Source: Coemansia sp. RSA 922 (taxonomy: Eukaryota > Kickxellomycota > Kickxellomycetes > Kickxellales > Kickxellaceae). From it: a stretch of 33,470 bases of DNA. The stretch covers positions 1 through 33,470 of the forward strand of contig JANBQS010000118.1 in assembly GCA_027577415.1 (NCBI GenBank), read 5' to 3'. The position numbers and the translations under genes are program-made. Below the pieces are notes generated by a model. That model ran no database searches and had not been told where the DNA came from. It saw only the letters and a list, made by a program, of their open reading frames with translations. Shown one piece after another: positions 1 to 9,500 of this stretch (the stretch's first letter is position 1; every line of letters begins with the position of its first letter).

Positions 1-686
1 ATCATTTGAACGACCTACAAACTATTCGGATACTAATCCAGCGCACAGACGCTCAAGGCCTATTTTCTGCGCTCTGATCCTTCCACAGCACATCCTAGAG
101 CATTCTATGAACGGGAATGCCGCTATCATCTGTAGCTGAGACAACGAGCAGTGACAAAGTCGCCACTTTCCATGGGAAAAGCCACTTCCGCTTCTCTCAA
201 TTGAAATATTGGGGGCAATGCCCAACTAAAACACATGAAACAAACAGTATGATCTTCAAGGTGGGGCGAGAATGCACTACTCGTGGAAATCCATGTACAA
301 GACAGTTTTTGCCCCGTCTCTGCTCCAATCGGATTTCCCCATTGCCAGAATGGGGAATGTGGATGCCAAAAGGCGGACAGCTCTTTTCCAGTTCATTTGC
401 ACTGCTGGCCCCCTTTTGGTCCAACTGTAATGTGCCTGAACTGGATAATTCTCTCATCTTGCTTTTCAGCCCTATTACTATATGCCACCAGCGACGCCAA
501 AGGCAGGCAAGTGACTGTCTTAGTACCCTCCATCTCTGAATCGCTTTGTATTCTCATAAAGGCCTTTGATAAAATAAAATTGAAAAAAACTGCAGAATCT
601 TTAGGGCTATTTGATTTTGTAATCGGATCAGTGAATCAGACTTGATTATAACCTATATATACGGTATTGTAATCCTTAGGATTTCA
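1..686. other. Leading intergenic stretch, no supported gene
   Basis: Several overlapping open frames on both strands cross 117-645, but none matches a family I recognise, none has clear splice sites, and they compete with each other. An exon of a gene beginning outside the window cannot be excluded. The last 50 bases are AT-rich leader of the 5S gene. Confidence 0.4.
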
Positions 687-806
687 GTTAGGGCCATATG
701 AACCAAGTTCCAGTTCCGGATCCCGTCCCGATCTCCGAAGACAAGCTGGTTACAGCCCGGTTAGTACTATAGTGGGTGACCATATGGGAATACCGGGTGT
801 CCTAAC
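687..806 (+). rRNA. 5S ribosomal RNA
   Basis: This is a 120-nt Pol III gene for the 5S RNA of the large ribosomal subunit. The 5' end GTTAGG (687-692) pairs with the 3' end CCTAAC (801-806), giving the terminal helix and the canonical length. Conserved blocks are visible: GATCCCGTCCCGATCTCC, CCCGGTTAGTAC, GGGTGACCA and GGGAATACCGGGTG. A T5 tract at 807-811 is the Pol III terminator. The segment around 738-757 (GAAGACAAGCTGGTTACAGC) departs from the usual GAAGTTAAGC-type block, which overlaps the internal A box. The gene may therefore be a variant or a weakly transcribed copy. It is dispersed, with no other rRNA gene nearby. Confidence 0.88.
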
Positions 807-811
807 TTTTT
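807..811 (+). terminator. Pol III T5 terminator of the 5S gene
   Basis: Five T residues directly follow the 3' terminal-helix strand of the 5S gene. Confidence 0.7.
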
Positions 812-1494
812 GCCCTTCTTTTATTTTCCCCAAATCGTGAAAAGAGGTCGGCGCTTTTGACGTTGTTTATTATTTGCACCGATCTTCGCCACCTATCCAT
901 TGTTTAGAGAACGATCAAAGTGTCTACTGCCTTCCTCCTTTTTCATTGTTGCGTGGCAGCGCTAATCGTTTGACTCATGTTTACTTTCGATGACTTTTTT
1001 TTTAAATACTACACTGAAGCGATGCCTTGAACGTCAAAGCACCAGAATTATTATGTCATCACTAGTTGAAATTAGGCGCTATGGCAGCACTTGATAGAAA
1101 AATTATACGTAGTAGTGGGTTTATAAAATCTGTAGCTCTAGGATGCAGTTTTAGTTGTTTCTTCAACAAGAAATAAACTCAAAATATTTTTTTCTTTCAA
1201 CTGTAACACACGCGCTATTATGTATTGGTTGGTCAGGACAGTAGTGGTCATGTTGCTCACTGATTCAGCAAGTGCAACCCACGCTGAGCGCAAGTTGAGG
1301 AGAGTAGTTCTTGAGAACATGTTGCACCCATGTGTGAACTATGTGGCGTTTGACGATGTATCTTTCACAGGAAGTAAAAACGGCAGTGCCACACACCAGT
1401 GATAAAATATATCATGCTTGCTCCAAAACAGTTGTTTCAAATATTTTGCGCATGTGGCAAAAAGAAAAAGAAAATTCCAAAAAATCACATTGTT
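812..1494. other. Intergenic, AT-rich, no supported gene
   Basis: Only short opposing frames are present (for example 1138-1402), without homology or splice signals. I see no repeat or RNA gene until the tRNA. Confidence 0.4.
1479..1484 (-). terminator. Pol III T6 terminator of tRNA-Val
   Basis: On the minus strand a run of six T lies about 10 nt beyond the tRNA discriminator base, the usual Pol III stop. Confidence 0.7.
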
Positions 1495-1568
1495 TGATTT
1501 CTGCCAGGCTCGAACTGGCGACCGACTGCGTGTTAGGCAGTCGTGATAACCAACTACACCAAGAAACC
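1495..1568 (-). tRNA. tRNA-Val (anticodon AAC)
   Basis: Read on the minus strand the 74-nt gene folds as a full cloverleaf. The acceptor stem is GGTTTCT with AGAAATC (one G-T pair) and the discriminator is A. The D arm contains the A-box-like TGGTGTAGTTGG. The anticodon stem ACTGC/GCAGT carries the loop CTAACAC, giving anticodon AAC, read as inosine-AC for valine. The T arm contains GTTCGAG (B box). There is no intron. A T6 terminator follows. All stems pair, so it is probably functional. Confidence 0.95.
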
Positions 1569-1881
1569 AAATTTTTGAGCTAAATACCCATTATCTGACA
1601 AGACTTCATAATGGTGATTGGTAAAGCGTAGTGATAATCTCTCTCTCTTGGGCCTCTTGTGCGTGGCTAAATAATTTGAGCGCGAGAATTTTGCACACTA
1701 CTTTTGGTTTTGTCCCCGCGTCCAAGATTTCTGGCAGCGGGTCTCGACTTTTCTTTAAGGCTTACAATTAGATACAGCTGGGCCCGTTTTTCAGGTCAAC
1801 CTATGTATGGTCACCACGGATTTTGGTTCCTGGAGAAGCAAATTGCCAAATGCAGATGCCCTACATGGGTTGGTGGTGTGG
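1569..1881. other. Intergenic, no supported gene
   Basis: A 189-codon frame beginning at 1704 runs through this stretch and straight across the solo LTR. It has no homology I recognise and is treated as chance. Confidence 0.4.
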
Positions 1882-2044
1882 GAGATTGTCACGCAGGAAA
1901 TCAAGATCAACGAATCGGCGGACAGGGCAAGGGTTGTGGCTTAGCCGCAGTAGAAAGTTGTTATTTAAAAGAGTTTATTATTGTTTACAGAATAGAACTC
2001 TTTATCTTTTATTTTATTGGATTACATTTTAGTATCACAGAGAT
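1882..2044 (+). mobile_element. Solo LTR copy 1 with 5-bp TSD (GAGAT)
   Basis: The LTR body is 1887-2039 (153 bp). It starts TGTCACGCAG and ends AGTATCACA, so it has the 5'-TG...CA-3' ends of LTR retrotransposons. The direct repeat GAGAT flanks it exactly (1882-1886 and 2040-2044), a 5-bp target-site duplication. A second copy with the same ends lies at 21078-21239. Internally it has a palindromic GGCTTAGCC, a TATTTAAAAG TATA-like box and an A/T-rich 3' part. No internal domain, primer-binding site or gag-pol is next to it, so this is a solo LTR left by LTR-LTR recombination. The family (copia or gypsy) cannot be told from the LTR. Confidence 0.88.
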
Positions 2045-3120
2045 CTTCCGCACTCGCACAGAACTATCCCTAGATGGCATTGAGCACTCTGGCAAGGCCA
2101 TGTTTATTCGATGGAAATCGACGCTCATGCTACACATCACTCAAGACTTATGTCATGCAACAAGCCAAGGCTTAAATAAGACTAAAATTTTCCTGACTAG
2201 CAAAGGTGGCAGCGTCATTAGGTGGATCATGTCAATGCTGATGAGACTCCACATACTGCGAGCTTCTGCTTGAAGCTGAAGAGGATGTGAGGCTGGCCTA
2301 CCAAGAGACAGTTTCCACACTAAGATCACAATTGCTTCTGCCAAGTTTAAAGCCAAGTTAAAAGTACTAGCAACATACCTCCCATAGCACGTAGCTTGAG
2401 AAAACATTGAATAATGCAGTACTGTGCTCTCTGTCATCGCTATTATCATCTGCTATATCATAACAAAGTGCCATCGTGCTGCCGTAGTGGCCTTGGCACC
2501 AAAAATACTCCATTAATGACATCCCGTATGCAGCTGGCAATGTCTCATGAATCAATAGATTTAGACAATATGTACTAGTTGTATTTATTATTTATCATCA
2601 ATATGAAGGCACACATACTCTCGATGCAGATGGGTATCAGTGACAATTTTGGAGCACAAGCAAATCTGGCGAGTACCGAGGAATGTAAACAAAAATTAGG
2701 CGCACTGTTCAGCAATGCACTTGATTTCAAACACACTAGTTATTGTATTAATTGGGCCAGCCAAAATCATTGAATAAGCCAACGCTCAACCTATTGGGAC
2801 ATGTTGCGACTGCTTCAGAGTTCTTTTGTTCAAAGCACAGAAAGCAGTCATGTCCGAGTCCGATACATACCAATACACAGATTCCGATCTGCGCCTTTGT
2901 CGGCGTCTTTGGCAAGTGCACGCTATGCGACATTGGGGAAGAGAGAGAGAGAGAGAGAGGAATGTGTGAGGGGGTGAATTTTTTTCCCTTCCCCGGCCAC
3001 CTTCTCGACCACACAATAAAAAGCAGCACCGGTGGATATCACCTTTCTTTTTCCCCCCACATTTTTCTTCACTAACATCATTATTTTTTTGGCAACCTCA
3101 AAACATATTACATATTGCAA
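2045..3120. other. Intergenic with one weak spliced ORF candidate and a (GA)n tract
   Basis: On the minus strand a frame beginning near 2555 encodes about 60 residues (motif YGMSLMEYFWCQGHYGS). It reaches GTATGT, with a possible acceptor TTGGTAG 81 nt on and a serine-rich end. I do not recognise it and the model is weak. A GA microsatellite occupies about 2939-2960. A CACAATAAAAAG element near 3012 could serve the gene at 3121. Confidence 0.3.
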
Positions 3121-3510
3121 ATGACTGATTTCAAGAACTTCCCAATTCTATTCATAGAAAATAATATGGTGTATTTAAAGCATTTTGATGTAAGTGCGGT
3201 TGTTGGCAAAGCCCACGAGAAGGCATATACAGAGTTATCGCCTCGTACTTGCAGCGATAGTAAAGGGAAACTTGACGTATATTATTACGATGAAAGTAAT
3301 CGCGTTGTTGATGAGTATACCTGCTTTATATTCGGTCGCGATTATATAAGAAACGGTATAATCAAAAAGCTAGCTTACAATTGGACACCATGCTATGACT
3401 ACTATCGCTGTCTAGCAGGTATGTGCACAGAAAATGGCGGAGAAATTACGCGCAAGTTGGCTGACGAAGTTCTGGCCAACCGCAGCTTCCCTGTCCGGGG
3501 AGCATTTTAG
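3121..3510 (+). CDS. Orphan 129-residue protein
   Basis: I do not recognise this protein. The open frame runs from the ATG at 3121 to a TAG, with no intron needed. It is hydrophilic, with no signal peptide or membrane segment. It is rich in tyrosine and has five cysteines (44, 68, 91, 97, 102), three of them in a C-x5-C-x4-C cluster. A YYYDES segment (54-59) and a C-terminal basic stretch stand out. Codons are AT-ending, unlike the GC-ending core genes downstream, as in the orphan families at 10-15 kb. It converges on the DUF1748 gene with 167 bp between stops. The start is the first ATG in the frame; a TTG two codons earlier is not credible in fungi. It could be a fast-evolving lineage-specific gene or, less likely, a chance ORF. 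Confidence 0.55.
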   Translation: MTDFKNFPILFIENNMVYLKHFDVSAVVGKAHEKAYTELSPRTCSDSKGKLDVYYYDESNRVVDEYTCFIFGRDYIRNGIIKKLAYNWTPCYDYYRCLAGMCTENGGEITRKLADEVLANRSFPVRGAF

Positions 3511-3677
3511 TCACATCTGTCATGGCAAAGTTTATGACCAACACGAGTTTGAAACAAAATAAAGCCTTCACTCGCCTACCTTTACACAGGCGCAATATGT
3601 TCATTATTCTTGTAATCACTCTAGGTACATCACAAGGTAGTTTAATAATGTATTGAAGCAATGTGTAGTAATATCAC

Positions 3678-3905
3678 TTAGTGGTCTCGAGTAAAGTACG
3701 TCGAACTAGATCCCATCCTCGAGGCAGCAAGGTCCATCGCCATTTCGCCAAGACTCAAGTAGCGCTCGATATAGCTTTGCATATCCTTGCTCTCAACCAA
3801 ACTGTCAGGCTTGAGCTTTAGCCCCGTGGACCGCCGGATACCAGCCAAGGCAGTCGACAAAAGTACCAGGTCGACGCCAATGTGAATTAGTTTGCCTACA
3901 ACCAT
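3678..3905 (-). CDS. DUF1748 small membrane protein
   Basis: This 75-residue protein matches the fungal DUF1748 family (I recall yeast YJL127C-B, a small mitochondrial protein, as a member). The N terminus MVVGKLIHIGVDLVLLSTAL (1-20) followed by AGIRRSTGL is the family hallmark: a short amphipathic/hydrophobic helix, then the basic RRSTGL turn. The C-terminal part (about 41-63) is a helix with IERYLSLGE. Length fits the family. A longer in-frame extension to 4043 is very hydrophobic, encoded by a T-rich stretch, and is most likely 5' leader; the ATG at 3905 gives the conserved start. Molecular function is unknown; a mitochondrial membrane location is inferred from the family. The stop is TAA. 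The upstream leader contains a (CT)n/(T)n tract on the coding strand. Confidence 0.85.
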   Translation of the reverse strand: MVVGKLIHIGVDLVLLSTALAGIRRSTGLKLKPDSLVESKDMQSYIERYLSLGEMAMDLAASRMGSSSTYFTRDH

Positions 3906-4097
3906 TTCTCCAAGACTAGGTGCGAAATTGATAAATATAAAAAGACGAATTGGTAGACAGTAAATGCGAATATATAGTAACAAAAAAGAAAACAAACAAA
4001 AAGGCAAATTCGTTGACAAGAAAAAAAAGAGAGAGAGAGGCAAGAGCTCTTGAAAGCTACAATCACCTGATGATCAGATCGGTCTCATCATCAATTA

Positions 4098-5438
4098 CTA
4101 CACTTGGACTCCCTTCATCTCGCTCACCAAGAATCGGTTAAAGACAGTTGGGTTGTCAATATGCATGTTGTGGCCGGCATTAGGGACGCGATACAAGTGT
4201 GTTGCAACGCGGCCACCAATTCGCCTGATGACCTCCAGGCCTCCAGTATGCTCGACCCAGTCATGCGATCCGTACATAAAAGTGGTAGGTACCGTGATAG
4301 TGCTCAGTCTGCCAACAAGCGGCCGACGTGCAAAAGCGCCAGGGCGCAGGATGTCGCCCAATGCCGACGCCGAGCTCTCCGGGAGCATTGCAATCTGGTG
4401 CGAGTACGCCGCCATGCCGCGGCGCTGCTCCTCAGTCAGCAAGGAGAATCGGCCAATGTACCAGTCGATCAGGCGTCTGCTGAAGGGTCCTGCCGAGCGA
4501 ACCAGCCACTGCGGCGTGTAGTTGCGGTCCCACAGACTCATCGCCGTGCGGAACAGCATAACTCGCTGCATACTGGGCTTATTTGGGGCCGCCAGTGGCT
4601 CACCGTCCTTGGGTTTGTCGCTGTTTGAGGGCGAATACCCATTTCGCATCCTTTCTTCCAAGTCGGGGGGCGCTTCGGGCAGGCCAATGGGCGAAACAAG
4701 CACCAGTTTCTCGACGTGTTGCGGATACTTTAGCGCATAGACTGAGTTCATGTATCCGCCGAAACTATGTCCGCACAAAGTCATCTTCTCGATGCCCATG
4801 CGTTTGCGCCATTCTTCGAGCGACTCCACGAAAAACTCCTCTGCATGAGATACCCGTTTGTCCTCGCCTTCGGCCCGGCAGCCCTTGTATGTGGGTCGCG
4901 AGCTGCGTCCCATGCCAAGCCAGTCAATGGAGTAAATGTCCCAGCCTTCTACTTGGCTCAGATCGTAGTAGTTGCGGTAGAAAAATCCTACGCCCGTAAA
5001 GTACCCGTGCGTCATAACTAGGTTGTGCCGTGGCTGCGCTTCGGCCTCGATGCTCTTGCCGCCATTGCGGATCACTAATGTGTGGATGTAGTTACCGTGT
5101 GAGTCAATGTCGACGTCCATGATCTCGGCAAGCACTGGCGAGTGGGCGCTAGTCTCAGTGTTGGGTGTGGTCGGTGACCCTACTACGGTAATGCCGCCCT
5201 GGGCGAGCAGTTCGTGCTCTTGGGTGTTTTGTGTTCTGGTGTCGATGACGCCCCAGGGCCACAGCTTGGATAGAGACAGAATGCCTGATCTGCTGGCGGC
5301 AGTGTGCAAGAGCCACGGCGCTTGAAATTGCTTGGTATCGGCTAGCGAGGGTGTGCTGTCCTTCTTGAACATGGTCGGTAAAGATAAAAGTAAAAGCAAT
5401 GAATGGAATACGAGTGTGTTGTAAAGGAGGCCTAACAT
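4098..5438 (-). CDS. CGI-58/Cld1/Ict1-family alpha/beta hydrolase
   Basis: This 446-residue serine hydrolase belongs to the ABHD4/ABHD5 (CGI-58), Cld1, Ict1 group, which acts on lysophospholipids, N-acyl phospholipids or cardiolipin. The oxyanion segment THGY is at 143-146. The nucleophile elbow GHSFGG (223-228) places Ser225 as catalytic. Asp393 (YGSHDW) and His423 (NAGH) complete the triad. His423 to Asp428 forms the H-x4-D motif linked to acyltransferase activity in this group. A lid region (about 255-370) separates the two core halves. The first 22 residues are hydrophobic; Met23 (5372) is an alternative start, so an N-terminal targeting segment is uncertain. Substrate cannot be fixed: remodelling of mitochondrial cardiolipin (as Cld1) and lysophosphatidate acylation (as Ict1) are both possible. 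It diverges from the HAAO gene across a shared promoter. Confidence 0.92.
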   Translation of the reverse strand: MLGLLYNTLVFHSLLLLLSLPTMFKKDSTPSLADTKQFQAPWLLHTAASRSGILSLSKLWPWGVIDTRTQNTQEHELLAQGGITVVGSPTTPNTETSAHSPVLAEIMDVDIDSHGNYIHTLVIRNGGKSIEAEAQPRHNLVMTHGYFTGVGFFYRNYYDLSQVEGWDIYSIDWLGMGRSSRPTYKGCRAEGEDKRVSHAEEFFVESLEEWRKRMGIEKMTLCGHSFGGYMNSVYALKYPQHVEKLVLVSPIGLPEAPPDLEERMRNGYSPSNSDKPKDGEPLAAPNKPSMQRVMLFRTAMSLWDRNYTPQWLVRSAGPFSRRLIDWYIGRFSLLTEEQRRGMAAYSHQIAMLPESSASALGDILRPGAFARRPLVGRLSTITVPTTFMYGSHDWVEHTGGLEVIRRIGGRVATHLYRVPNAGHNMHIDNPTVFNRFLVSEMKGVQV

Positions 5439-5775
5439 ATAGTGAAGAGGAGCATGACGGGAGGCTACGTCAGCTTTTTATATGTCGTAAGGAAAATGCC
5501 AAGTCTTTGTGCCCCCCCCCCGGCTGTGCTACTGCTTAACACCACATGGCGCACTAGGAAATAGATTGGCCTTGTTTTTCTACTTTGTACAATGCTCGGG
5601 CCGATCTCGGTGCCTTTTCTTTATGCGGAGTATAGTCACAGCTCAGGCTATGCTTTTGTCATCCGCCAAGATCTGATTAAGAAAGAGTATTGAGGGCAAA
5701 AAGAGGCTACCATTGTCAACGATTCTTATCTCAACGTTGCTTTTTTTCCTATACATTTCGAATTACTCTACTAAT
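5439..5775. promoter_or_regulatory. Divergent promoter, hydrolase / HAAO
   Basis: The 337 bp between two divergent start codons must hold both promoters and leaders. It contains a C10 run near 5512-5521 and T-rich pyrimidine tracts just before the HAAO start. I see no clear TATA box or named operator. Confidence 0.4.
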
Positions 5776-6300
5776 ATGCTTCCAAAATCACTCAACTTTC
5801 CTCTGTGGCTCCAAGAGAACCAGCACCGACTCAAACCACCAGTCTGTAACTGCGTATTCCAAGAAGGCGATGACTACCAGATAATGGTAGTGGGAGGACC
5901 CAACTCTCGCACAGACTTTCACATAAACCCGACTGAGGAGTGGTTCTACCAGCTAAAGGGCCGAATGCTCCTACGTATGGCCGACCCCGAGACGCATGAG
6001 ATAACTGACGAGTATATTGAGGAGGGCGGGATGCTTTTGTTGCCCGCGTTGACGCCTCACAGTCCGAACCGGTTTGCTGATACTGTGGGTCTGGTGGTCG
6101 AGCGCAAGCGGCGTGGGCAGCAGGAGGCTATGCGCTGGTACTGCGAGCAGTGTAAGGCGATTGTGTATGAAAAGTGGTTTGTTTGTAATGATCTGAACCA
6201 GGATTTGGTGCCGATCATTGAAGAGTACAAGGGCAGTAAGGAGCTGCGCACGTGCTACGCCTGTGGACATCTGAACCCTACGACGTATACGCCGCCATAG
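5776..6300 (+). CDS. BNA1: 3-hydroxyanthranilate 3,4-dioxygenase
   Basis: This enzyme opens the ring of 3-hydroxyanthranilate with O2 to give the precursor of quinolinate in kynurenine-pathway NAD synthesis, and acts in the cytosol. The 174-residue length matches the family (yeast Bna1 is close to this). The cupin iron ligands are His49 and Glu55 in DFHINPTEEWFYQ and His95 in TPHSP. The second, rubredoxin-like metal site found in fungal and bacterial forms is intact: Cys123 and Cys126 (WYCEQC), then Cys160 and Cys163 (TCYAC). The frame opens further upstream, but the first ATG at 5776 gives MLPKSLNFPLWL, the expected N terminus. There is no intron. It is followed after 259 bp by the TTC39/Iml2 gene on the same strand. 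Confidence 0.96.
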   Translation: MLPKSLNFPLWLQENQHRLKPPVCNCVFQEGDDYQIMVVGGPNSRTDFHINPTEEWFYQLKGRMLLRMADPETHEITDEYIEEGGMLLLPALTPHSPNRFADTVGLVVERKRRGQQEAMRWYCEQCKAIVYEKWFVCNDLNQDLVPIIEEYKGSKELRTCYACGHLNPTTYTPP

Positions 6301-6559
6301 AGCGGTGACGTTGCACAGGTTTCTGTTTATACCAAGCCTTTTTTTTTGGGGGGGCGAGTGAGAGATGTTCCAGACTCTTGCACACACTTGCAAACATTGC
6401 TCGGGTGTTTTTTTTTTGCTGTGGCGTCTGCTGTTCATCCTTGTGCATGGACACTTCTACTTTCTTCTCTTTTTTATTCTTGATTTTTGTAATAAGCTCT
6501 ATTATTCCTTTCCTTCTTTTCTCGAATTCATACTTGTGAATTTAACTCAAACAAGCGAT

Positions 6560-9500
6560 ATGGAGTTTACTACTCGAGACAAACAGGCGACTCCTCTTGG
6601 CCGCAAGAGTGCCCGAGCCAGCGACTCTGCGATGTCCTTGCCTCACGACAACATGGCGTCTGAGAGCGAGTCAAATGACGACGAAGGCGATAGCGACCAG
6701 TTCTTTGAAGCAAGCGAGGGAGCTCAGCCAGCCAACAAGGCGACTGACTCAAGGGCATCGACAGCGACATCTGTATCGGCCATGTCCAGCCCAGTGTTCT
6801 TCCACTCGCCCTCGCCTGCATCAGCTGCTGACAGCAGTGCAAGCAGGCCCCGGGCCAGCATAATTGCGGGAGTCGATGCCGATGACTCGCTGCAAACGGG
6901 TGTAGAGCTGGCGATGCGAGCGGTGTGGTTGTTTTTGGACTCGGACTTTGAACAGATCGAAATACTCTTGAACAAGAAGCGACACAGTCTTCTGTATGCC
7001 TCGGAGGGATATGCGGCGATCCAGTACTTGCGAGCAATGATGACATTTACTAGAGAGGCTGTGAGTAGCGCGCAAAAGGCGGCCGAGAGCACGATCAACC
7101 TGACAGCATACTACCGCAAGCCCCGCGGTGTGGGCGCACTACTGTCGGGTCCAGCGAGTCGGTCGGCCTCGCCTCAAGTAGATAGTGGGCGGCCACCTAG
7201 AAATACACACAGCTTTCCGTTTCGCTCGTCGGAGAAAGAAACACCCAATGAAAGCAGCAGTACGTCACACAAGAGCGGCTGGCTGCACATGGATTCGCCA
7301 CGTCTATCGCTGCGTGCCAAAAAGGGCAAGCGCGGCGGTGGGCCAGTCGAAAGTGGCATTGCGTCGACGCCCGGGTCGTTCGTCAGCATGGATTGTGCTA
7401 CATTTCATGGTAAGCATGAAATCGACTCGGATATGCTGGATGCAAAGTTCGGCGACTTGCAGTCTGAAGAGGGCTCGGCTTATATGTCGGATAGTGGCGC
7501 TGAGGAGAAGCTGGATAGGCCGCCGCAAAGGTCGTGGACGTCGGGGCTTACGGGCGTGGCAGACTCGCTGATCGGCATAGTGCGCGCTGGAACGCAGGCG
7601 GTGGGCATTAGCAAGCCCGAATGGCATGTGCTCAAGACCATGACGCCGACGCAGCGCCACGCCGAGCTGGTCCACGCCGAGGCGTACTTGGTGCGCGCCG
7701 TCCTCAACGTGGCCAGCGGCGACGGAGTCATGGCCGTGTTGAAGGAGGGCTGGCACGTGCGCTCGGCCTACGCCACCTACCGCGGCTGCTACGCCTACAT
7801 CCAGGACGTCTATTCGGAGGGCGGCACTGTCGACGACCACTTTGTCAGCGGCACGTATCTCGGCATGGGTATCTTCAATCTCATCCTGAGTATGCTTCCC
7901 GCCAAACTGCTGCGCTTCATCGAGCTCGTTGGATTCTCCGCTGACCGCAAGCTGGGCCTCGAGCTGCTGGCGATTGCTGCTGGCTGGCGCTCAGACCCAG
8001 GCATCTCGCATCTAATGGATCCGCCGCCTACTGCATCCGACGGTCGCGCAAAGCTTGGGATCCACCCGTGTGGCATGGGCCTTCGCTCAGAGTTCTGCTC
8101 TATCGTGTTGCAGGTCTACCATGTGTTCCTCTGCAGCGACTTGTTCTTGGGGTACCCGAATCTGCCCTTGGTCGATGCCGTGCTTAGACACGCTGTCGAG
8201 AGCCATCCACGCGGCCTCATATTCATGTATTTTGATGGCCGCCTGCTCATGTCCCGCACGCACCTGGACGACGCCATTGGCCGCTTCAGCGAGCTCATCC
8301 ACCAGGGGAAGGGTGCCGTCAAGGACATGCACCTTGGTACTGAGGCGCGTATCGAGAAGACTCCTGATAGCATGACTGAGTCACTGCTGATTAACGAGCT
8401 CAGCGCCTTGGATCTGGACGGCACGCCTCTGGATGACGCGGCATCGTCCCTGCCAAAGGCTGGGGTTTCTGGTAGTGCTGTGCCGAGCGCTAATGAGTGG
8501 CGTCAGCTCCAGTATCTGGGCTATTGGGAGCGCTCCTTGTGTCTCATGTCCTTGGGCCGCTGGATGGAGGCGGCCGAGGGGTTCAATACCTTGCGCAAGG
8601 AGAATAATTGGAATAAGGGCGTATACACATATGCACTCGCTGCTTGTATCTGGGAGCACTACCTGACGCTAAGTGACGGCGTTGCCGCGACGGATCCATC
8701 CCAGACTAGCGAGGAGCAACGTCGGCTCCTGGCCATCGTGCGTTTACTCATGGAGCTGGTGCCGACGTTGAAACGCAAGGTCGCTGGAAAATCAATTCCG
8801 GTCGAGAAATTCGTCATCCGTAAGGCTAGCAAGTTCCGCCAACAAGAAGACTTTTTATTGCGCCCCGGTCTAGAGCTCCTCCATGTGTGGAACCTCTACA
8901 GCAAGATGCCACATGCCCGGCTATTGGTTTTGCGCGATGAGGTCGATGCTGAGATTGCCCGGCTGGGTGACAAGGAGGCGTACCGACATGAGTTTTATTA
9001 CGACGATTTGGCCGTTCTCTTGATGACTAAGGGCTGTGTTTTGCGCGAACTCGCATACCCGACGTATATTTCTACGCTGTCTTCAAGGGCTACTACCGCC
9101 CAGCATGAGTTTGCGCTTGAGGGCGCATCCTTGCCTGAGCTGGCGCCGCTGGCGACGGACTCGCTCTTGCGCCTCTTGCGTCTGGTGCCGCTGATTGAGC
9201 GCGACCATTATTTGGGCGTTTTGGCTCGCTTCCACCTGGGTAACCTCTACTTGGCACTTGTCTCCGAAAAGTCGCATCAAACTGACTGGGCACGAGCACA
9301 CTGGAAGTGTATCCTCAGCGGCAAACCACTGAACTCACCGCCGTTTCTCTCTACTGACGAGTACCACGCACATGTTGAGCGGGTATCGGGACTGGGGTCA
9401 AATAACACGAAGGGCCATGGTGCGGTTCCTGGCTGTGAAGTTGAGGAAGGTATTTTGCAAGCGTCGGGTCATTCGTCGCTTGCGTTTTACAACAAAACAC

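Noticed and set aside
117..645. Overlapping ORFs of 120-140 codons at the start of the window
   Set aside because: Three frames compete over the same bases on both strands and none shows a known motif or splice pattern.
1704..2273. 189-codon plus-strand ORF
   Set aside because: It runs through the solo LTR and its target-site duplication, so it cannot be an old conserved gene; no domain recognised.
2939..2960. GA-repeat tract as a CRISPR-like or regulatory array
   Set aside because: It is a simple dinucleotide microsatellite with no spacer structure; no CRISPR array occurs in the window.
6365..6559. N-terminal extension of the TTC39/Iml2 frame with hydrophobic residues
   Set aside because: It is translated from T-rich leader sequence and lacks similarity to the family; the ATG at 6560 begins a typical disordered N terminus.
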